14,610 bases of DNA from DAOTTW01 sp034437615 (GTDB lineage: Bacteria; Chloroflexota; Anaerolineae; Aggregatilineales; Phototrophicaceae). The notes below the pieces were generated by a model. That model worked only from the letters and a program-made list of their open reading frames with translations, was not told the origin of the DNA and did not search any database. Made by a program: the position numbers and the translations under genes. This document shows, in pieces, positions 7,477 to 11,949 of the stretch. The stretch covers positions 1-14,610 of the forward strand of contig DAOTTW010000075.1 in NCBI GenBank assembly GCA_034437615.1, given 5' to 3'. How positions within the stretch are numbered: the stretch's first letter is position 1; every line of letters begins with the position of its first letter.

Positions 7477-8625
7477 TCACTCGTCCTCTGCCTGCCCCTG
7501 TGGGGTGGGGCGCGTGGGCTGTGATGAGGCCATCAACGCGCCCACGCGCACCCCCGGCGGACTATCAGCCGCGATCTGCTGCTGATAATCCGTATACTTG
7601 CTCTGATTACGCATATGATACAGCCAAACAACCGACACCGGATATAAGACCGGACGCAGGGCGCTATCCGGCACGCGGCGCACGCGCTGCTGTACGTCGC
7701 GCCGTTCACGCCAGATGCAGGGCAGATGCCGCAGCAGCCAACCCAGGCCACGCAGCAGCGCCCACGCAAAGGCAGGCCGCCCAATCAGCAGGTAATATGC
7801 CAGCGCGACGGCTTCCAGCAGCAGGCGTAGCGGCAGGTAACGCCACAGGCTGCGCGTGCTGTAGTTCTTCAGCAGCGTCATGAGGCTGTTACGATGTCGC
7901 AAATACATGCCGTCGGCGCTCATCTGACCGGGACGAAAGCCGCCGTGATGATATACGACAGCATCGGGTACGCTTAAGATGCGATAGCCGGCCAACCAGA
8001 TGCGCCAACTCAGGTCAATCTCCTCGCTGACGGCATAATAGCGTGCATCCAGGAAGCCGACCTCATCTAATACGCGGGTGCGCACGAAGAACGACGCACC
8101 GCTGGCCCAGAAAATCGGCACGCAGGTATCGTACTGGCCATGATCGCGCTCTAGCGCCTCGAAAACGCGCCCGCGTGCGAAGGGGTAGCCATACACATCC
8201 AGGTAGCCACCTGCTGCGCCTGCGTAATCGAAGCGGCCCGCATACGGTATTGAGCGCATTTTGGGCTGGACGGCTGCTGTTTGTGGGTCATCACGCAGCG
8301 CACGCAGCAGCTTTGCCAGCGCATCCGGCGCGACCTCGGTATCATGGTTCAGCAGCCACAGGTAGGCCGCGTCACTATCGGCCAGATACGCCCGCGCTTG
8401 CAGGTTGCCACGCACAAAGCCCACGTTGAGCGTGTTGTGCAGCACATGTACCTGTGGGAAGCGTGCCGCCAGCATCTCGCGGCTGCCATCCGACGAGCCG
8501 TTATCCACCACGACCACCCGCGCCGGGGTCACGCTGCCGTTGTAAAGTGTGCTCAGGCAGCGTTCTAGCCAGCGCAGGCCGCGATGGTGGCAGATAATTA
8601 CATCAACAGGGGCTAGGTTTTCCAA
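7477..8625 (-). CDS. GT2-family glycosyltransferase
   Basis: This 382-residue GT-A fold enzyme likely moves a sugar from a nucleotide sugar to a surface glycan or lipid carrier at the inner face of the membrane. Visible motifs are an N-terminal nucleotide-binding strand (VDVIICHHRG), VVDNGSSDGS at 39-48, the DxD-equivalent LLNHDTEV at 91-98, and the acceptor-side EEIDLSWR at 201-208. Residues about 262-300 are hydrophobic with interspersed Arg, suggesting peripheral membrane contact, as in rhamnosyltransferase-like GT2 proteins. The Pro/Gln-rich end looks disordered. The start is TTG at 8625, with AAAGG 9 bases upstream and an in-frame stop (TAA, 8640-8638) just before it. The ATG at 8633 opens a frame that ends within seven codons. 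It lies 54 bases after the propeller-protein gene, probably in the same transcript. Donor and acceptor cannot be read from the sequence. Confidence 0.9.
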   Translation of the reverse strand: MENLAPVDVIICHHRGLRWLERCLSTLYNGSVTPARVVVVDNGSSDGSREMLAARFPQVHVLHNTLNVGFVRGNLQARAYLADSDAAYLWLLNHDTEVAPDALAKLLRALRDDPQTAAVQPKMRSIPYAGRFDYAGAAGGYLDVYGYPFARGRVFEALERDHGQYDTCVPIFWASGASFFVRTRVLDEVGFLDARYYAVSEEIDLSWRIWLAGYRILSVPDAVVYHHGGFRPGQMSADGMYLRHRNSLMTLLKNYSTRSLWRYLPLRLLLEAVALAYYLLIGRPAFAWALLRGLGWLLRHLPCIWRERRDVQQRVRRVPDSALRPVLYPVSVVWLYHMRNQSKYTDYQQQIAADSPPGVRVGALMASSQPTRPTPQGQAEDE

Positions 8626-8640
8626 GAAATCATACCTTTA

Positions 8641-8684
8641 GCGGGCGGCCACATCGGGCAGACGCAGCAGGCCGCGTCCCTACG
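8641..8684. repeat. Palindromic element in the operon gap, related to the 43-bp repeats
   Basis: The 54-base gap between two operon genes is filled by a GC-rich element with two competing inverted repeats: GACGC/GCGTC (8661-8665, 8674-8678) and GCGGCC/GGCCGC (8645-8650, 8670-8675). Its end, GCGTCCCTACG (8674-8684), is identical to the hairpin-flanking end of both 43-bp units at 11854-11939. Its CTA (8680-8682) provides the TAG stop of the propeller-protein gene. Confidence 0.55.
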
Positions 8685-9849
8685 AATCACTTGTGCCCGC
8701 CCAATAGCCGACGAGCGGCTGCGCCAGCCGATAACGTTGCGGCAGCGCAAAGTCAATGTCGGCATTGCCGGCGCTGGGGGCGTCACGCAGCAGCAGGTTG
8801 CCATCGCGCAGCAGGCCGACGCCATCCACGCGGTCACCGTTCCAATCCCCGACCAACGGTAGCGCGTCGCTGACCTCACCATACTGGAAGGCCACATCTG
8901 CGCCGCCATCGTCGTTGCGGTTGCGCAGCAAAAAGACGCCGTTTACATAGACACCGACACTATCAATGCCGTCACCGTTCCAATCTCCGACCAATGGCTC
9001 GATAGTCTGCGCCAGATCGCCATAGCTGAAGCGGCGGTCAGCGTTCCCGGCGGTGGGGAAGTTGCGCAGGTAGAAGGTCCCGGCCTCGTAGACCATCACG
9101 CTATCAATGCCGTCACCATCCCAGTCACCTGCTAGCGGCAGGCCATCCGGCGGCGCGTCGTACACCGGAAATACCAGATCGGGGGTTGCGTCGCTGATGT
9201 CAAGCGCTGGCACAGCGTTGTACAGGTAGAACATGCCATCCAGATAGAGGCCGAAACCGTCGTAACCGTCGCCGTTCCAATCGCCGACGATGGGCTGACC
9301 TGCTGTGAAGCCTGTGCGCACGCTGCCGATAATTTGCCCATTGCCCAGGCCGTCGACAAAGGTAAAGCTGCCATCCAGGTAATAGCCTAATGATGGGCTG
9401 CGGGGTCGGCTGATTAGCACGGTGCTGCTGCTGGCGAAAAGCTCACCCGCTTCTATGTCTATCGTCAGTTCAAGCTCGTCGGCCACGTCCGGCCCGATCA
9501 TCAGCGGCCAGGATAGCGGCAGGCTCTCACCGGCAGGCAGGGCGTCAATCAGCACGCGCTCTGTAAATGGCTGTGGGTAGGCCAGATCAACGCCTTGTGG
9601 CAAGCTCACCTCTACGAAGATATTCTGCACGGTGTTACGCACGCTGGCCGGGAGCGCGTTCGTCAGTTGCGCCGTCAGGTTCAGCGGTGCATTCGGCGGC
9701 GCGTAATAGCGTTCATGCTCCCAGGCGATGCGCAAGGGTGCATCTGCCAGTGGGTCCGGCGTGGCATCCTGCGCTGACGTTGGCAGCGCCAGCAGCAAGG
9801 CAATTATCAGCAGCAACGTGTATTTTTTGCGGTTCGTCGTCGTTGTCAT
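8680..9849 (-). CDS. Exported protein with GDWNGDG propeller-type repeats
   Basis: The protein has 389 residues. Residues 1-27 are a signal peptide (NRKKYTLLLIIALLLALPTSAQD). Residues about 37-148 form a beta-rich domain with a DUF11/conserved-repeat feel (LNLTAQLTNALPASVRN, then VEVSLPQGVDL). Residues about 152-389 carry repeats with GDW(N/D)GDG loops at 189, 241, 288 and 334 and a degenerate final unit (VGYWAG, 380-385). The loops look calcium-binding, as in FG-GAP/VCBS-type units. The closest relatives in the window are the C-terminal repeats of the S8 protease. The start ATG shares its A with the TGA of the sortase gene (TGATG) and has no good ribosome binding site of its own, so translation is probably coupled. 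The mature part contains no lysine. The stop lies inside a palindromic element, so the last repeat may have been shortened. The function is probably a surface ligand-binding or structural role; no enzyme motif is seen. Confidence 0.85.
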   Translation of the reverse strand: MTTTTNRKKYTLLLIIALLLALPTSAQDATPDPLADAPLRIAWEHERYYAPPNAPLNLTAQLTNALPASVRNTVQNIFVEVSLPQGVDLAYPQPFTERVLIDALPAGESLPLSWPLMIGPDVADELELTIDIEAGELFASSSTVLISRPRSPSLGYYLDGSFTFVDGLGNGQIIGSVRTGFTAGQPIVGDWNGDGYDGFGLYLDGMFYLYNAVPALDISDATPDLVFPVYDAPPDGLPLAGDWDGDGIDSVMVYEAGTFYLRNFPTAGNADRRFSYGDLAQTIEPLVGDWNGDGIDSVGVYVNGVFLLRNRNDDGGADVAFQYGEVSDALPLVGDWNGDRVDGVGLLRDGNLLLRDAPSAGNADIDFALPQRYRLAQPLVGYWAGTSDS

Positions 9850-10538
9850 CAGGATGATTGCGGTTCCGGTACGGCTTGTACAATCAGGCGATGTGTGTAG
9901 GCATCACGCGGCCAGCAGGTCACCAGCGTGAGTTGCTCGCTGGCTGTGGGCTGCACAAAATCCACATTGGCCGCTAATTGCTCGGCGTCTGCACCCTTTA
10001 CCGCCACGACCTGCGTCTGGGTTACGGTGTAATAGTGCGTCCCGGCCTCGGTCTGCACGCTGATACGCTGGCCGATTTCGACAGCCAGCAGGCGCTCGAA
10101 CACCAGCCCACTGCCAGAGTGCCCCACCATGACGATATTCGTGCCTTCGCCGGGCCGCCCGGAGTATAAGAAGTGGCCTGCGTTGCGCGGTGGTGCCCAG
10201 ATGAGGCCGTTTTGGTCCAGCGTCACCCCCAGCAAGTCGCTATCCAGGCCCAACGCAGGCAGGTTGATGTGCGTGGGGTAGGCGGCACGCTCGCCGGGGT
10301 TGTCAGCACGCCATTGCGCCCAGGCATCACGTTCATAGCGTGGGATTTCGGCAAGGTAGGCGTTGCGCTCTAGCAGTAATGGCTCAACCGGGTTGACGCT
10401 GGCGGGCAACGCGGCGGGTGCTGCGCCTTGCAGCAGGCTGGTGGCCAGCAGCAGCACTATCACGCCGACAGCCGCGCCCACGATGCCCAGGTTCAGCCAT
10501 GTCTGCGTCGGGCTGCTGGCGTCGGATGTGGTCGTCAT
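9849..10538 (-). CDS. Sortase (membrane cysteine transpeptidase)
   Basis: This 229-residue protein has an N-terminal membrane anchor (about 15-37), an extracellular linker rich in Pro and Arg, and a sortase barrel. The catalytic residues are all present: His140 in VMVGHSGS, Cys208 in LTLVTCWP and Arg217 in THRLIV. Sortases cut a C-terminal sorting motif in exported proteins and join them to an amine on the cell surface or on another protein. The length and single anchor fit a class D/E/F-like housekeeping sortase, but the class is not settled here. The start ATG overlaps the TGA of the upstream gene (ATGA, 10535-10538), with GGGGGG 5 bases before it inside that gene. It ends in a TGATG overlap with the propeller-protein gene. 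The tight coupling suggests that the upstream small exported protein is its partner or substrate. Confidence 0.93.
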   Translation of the reverse strand: MTTTSDASSPTQTWLNLGIVGAAVGVIVLLLATSLLQGAAPAALPASVNPVEPLLLERNAYLAEIPRYERDAWAQWRADNPGERAAYPTHINLPALGLDSDLLGVTLDQNGLIWAPPRNAGHFLYSGRPGEGTNIVMVGHSGSGLVFERLLAVEIGQRISVQTEAGTHYYTVTQTQVVAVKGADAEQLAANVDFVQPTASEQLTLVTCWPRDAYTHRLIVQAVPEPQSS

Positions 10539-11134
10539 CCGCGCCCCCCACGCCAGCGCAGCCAGGCCACCGCCCCCAGGCCCATCAGCGCCAGCAAAGC
10601 CAGCGCACCAATCGGCGGCGGCGTGCTATCTGTAGCTGTTGATCCCAGGTCGCTTGAATCGCTCAGGCCCGCGTTGAAGCCGAATTGCGGCGTACCGCGC
10701 AGCAGCGCAAAGGTGGCGCTGCCCAGGCATTGATAGCGGATGCTGTCCGTCTGTGGGTTGTACAGGTACGGGTATTCAATCCAAGTGGCGTCATCGGCTG
10801 CCCCTGCGCTTGCGGGCAAGAGCCGCCACAGCACCAGATCAGACGGAATATCGGTTTCGTTGGGGACGATGCCCTGATTGCGCAGGTTTTGCGCCTCGAT
10901 GATGCAGACGCCGTTGCCCGTCGGCACCTCGTAGAGCAGCACGACGTTCTCTTCTGGCACTTGCTGCATCTGCCCGCTGCTGCGCAATTCCTGATAGGCG
11001 TCTGTCTGTGGGTCGTATGTGCTGATTTCATACGTCGGGCTGAGGCTGGTTTGTGCCAGCGTGGGCAACACCAGCAGCAGCACGAATGTCATTAGCCCCA
11101 TGCGTGTTTTTGCGTGCAATTTGGCTAGCTCCAT
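10535..11134 (-). CDS. Small exported protein with C-terminal sorting-like tail, coupled to sortase
   Basis: This protein of 199 residues matches no family that I recognise. It has a signal peptide (MGLMTFVLLLVLPTLAQT, about 12-29), a beta-rich extracellular part with two similar segments (TYDPQTDAY at 39-47 and YNPQTDSI at 125-132), Cys77 and Cys136 that may pair, a Ser/Thr/Asp-rich linker (156-171), then STPPPIG (170-176), a hydrophobic stretch (177-191) and a basic tail (RWRGGRG). Motif, membrane segment and Arg tail in that order is the layout of a sortase sorting signal, although LPXTG is absent. It could simply be a membrane anchor. The gene overlaps the sortase start by ATGA. The ATG at 11134 has no ribosome binding site. 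TTG at 11119, with GGAG 9 bases upstream, is an equally good start that leaves the signal peptide intact. The mature part has no lysine. Confidence 0.75.
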   Translation of the reverse strand: MELAKLHAKTRMGLMTFVLLLVLPTLAQTSLSPTYEISTYDPQTDAYQELRSSGQMQQVPEENVVLLYEVPTGNGVCIIEAQNLRNQGIVPNETDIPSDLVLWRLLPASAGAADDATWIEYPYLYNPQTDSIRYQCLGSATFALLRGTPQFGFNAGLSDSSDLGSTATDSTPPPIGALALLALMGLGAVAWLRWRGGRG

Positions 11135-11152
11135 TTATAACAGGTTGCCGTC

Positions 11153-11158
11153 ATTGTA
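11153..11158 (-). promoter_or_regulatory. Candidate -10 box of the sortase operon
   Basis: TGCTACAATG on the minus strand contains a near-consensus -10 box. Initiation about 7 bases downstream would leave a leader of only 10-15 bases before the ATG at 11134, or 25-30 bases before the alternative TTG at 11119. The latter leaves room for the GGAG ribosome binding site. No clear -35 box is seen. Confidence 0.4.
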
Positions 11159-11226
11159 GCAGAGGAACGCCTTAATTTGCGTGTTCGCTACCCTACGATT
11201 TTGCGCGGTAATTGCACATATATGCC

Positions 11227-11297
11227 TCTGATGGTCCTTGTATATGTATCTGATGCAATCAGACAGCGCTCTGACGATTTGCAAAAATTTCTCTGAT
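11227..11297. promoter_or_regulatory. Phased TCTGAY half-site array, putative operator of the heat shock gene
   Basis: TCTGAT or TCTGAC starts at 11227, 11249, 11270 and 11292, so the spacings are 22, 21 and 22 bases (about two helical turns). The copy at 11249 is joined to an inverted copy to make the perfect palindrome TCTGAT-GCA-ATCAGA (11249-11263). Such spacing places the sites on one DNA face, as expected for cooperative repressor binding. The array lies between the divergent small-exported-protein and heat shock genes. It is not the CIRCE element. The regulator is unknown. Confidence 0.5.
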
Positions 11298-11300
11298 ATA
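11271..11300 (+). promoter_or_regulatory. Possible promoter of the small heat shock gene
   Basis: CTGACG (11271-11276) and GATATA (11295-11300), spaced by 18 bases, are modest matches to -35 and -10 boxes. Each overlaps one TCTGAY repeat, so a protein bound to the repeats would block it. It leaves a leader of about 85 bases. The matches are weak and another sigma factor may be used. Confidence 0.3.
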
Positions 11301-11378
11301 GCTGGCGTAGGATAGGGTCAAATAACGAAAGCAACACCAACACACACATGCAGTACACAGTGTATCAGTAAAACAATC

Positions 11379-11384
11379 AGGAGG
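11379..11384 (+). promoter_or_regulatory. Consensus ribosome binding site of the small heat shock gene
   Basis: AGGAGG lies 7 bases before the ATG at 11392. It is the only full-consensus site in the window and suggests high translation. It fixes the start at 11392 rather than the second ATG at 11398. Confidence 0.85.
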
Positions 11385-11391
11385 TATCACA

Positions 11392-11844
11392 ATGGCTATG
11401 ATTCGTCGTTTCAACCCAGTTCGTGAGATGGTGGAGATGCAGCGTGCAATGGATCGCTTCTTCGATGAGACCTGGCGCGGCAGCAATGGTGACGACTTCG
11501 CGAGCACGCTGGCGCTGGATGTCAGCGAGAACAACGAAAGCTACGCCGTGAATGCCAATCTGCCCGGTATGAACCCGGATGACATCGAAGTGACCTTTCA
11601 CGATGGCGTGCTGACGATCAGCGGCGAGACCCAACGCGAAGAAGAGCGTGAAGGCGAGCGTGCCCTGGTCCGTGAGCGCTACTACGGCAAGTTTACGCGC
11701 AGCCTGCGCCTGCCGCAGCCCGTTGACGCCGACAACATCGCCAGCAACTACGAAAATGGCGTGCTGACGCTCACGCTACCCAAGAGCGCCGAGGCCCAGC
11801 CACGCCGCATCGCGGTCAACCGCAACCAGGCCCTGCAAGGCTAG
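11392..11844 (+). CDS. Small heat shock protein (Hsp20 / alpha-crystallin family)
   Basis: This 150-residue cytoplasmic holdase chaperone is of typical family length. The N-terminal arm (RRFNPVREMVEMQRAMDRFFDETW) is followed by the alpha-crystallin domain, about 40-135. Its hallmarks are VNANLPGMNPDDIEVTFHDG with VLTISGE, RYYGKFTRSLRLP, and the closing NGVLTLTLPK. The C-terminal RRIAVNR holds the I-x-V motif used for oligomer docking. Such proteins bind unfolding clients without ATP and pass them to DnaK/ClpB-type machines. It is the only gene on the plus strand and the only obvious cytosolic stress gene here, read divergently from the surface operon. Upstream TCTGAY half-sites may control it. 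It ends 105 bases before the convergent surface-protein gene, with two strong hairpins in between. Confidence 0.95.
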   Translation: MAMIRRFNPVREMVEMQRAMDRFFDETWRGSNGDDFASTLALDVSENNESYAVNANLPGMNPDDIEVTFHDGVLTISGETQREEEREGERALVRERYYGKFTRSLRLPQPVDADNIASNYENGVLTLTLPKSAEAQPRRIAVNRNQALQG

Positions 11845-11853
11845 GTCAATCCT

Positions 11854-11945
11854 GGACGCCAAGAATGGCGTCCCTACGGGGTATCGTTTGTAGCTCGGAC
11901 GCCAAGAATGGCGTCCCTACGGAGTATCGTTTGTAGCTCGGACGC
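11854..11945. repeat. Two 43-bp tandem units with perfect hairpins between convergent genes
   Basis: Units at 11854-11896 and 11897-11939 differ by one base (GGGGT versus GGAGT), and a third copy begins (GGACGC, 11940-11945). Each unit contains a perfect 7-bp stem, GGACGCC-AAGAAT-GGCGTCC (stems 11854-11860 with 11867-11873, and 11897-11903 with 11910-11916), followed by CTACGG. They fill the gap between two converging genes and could stop transcription from both sides, although no T-run follows directly. They look like a dispersed REP-like element; a relative lies at 8641-8684. Confidence 0.85.
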
Positions 11946-11949
11946 GCCG

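Noticed and set aside
11135..11391. CIRCE (HrcA) operator upstream of the heat shock gene
   Set aside because: No TTAGCACTC / GAGTGCTAA pair is present in the intergenic region.
11854..11939. CRISPR array
   Set aside because: The units are directly adjacent with no variable spacers, only two full copies exist, and no cas gene is near.
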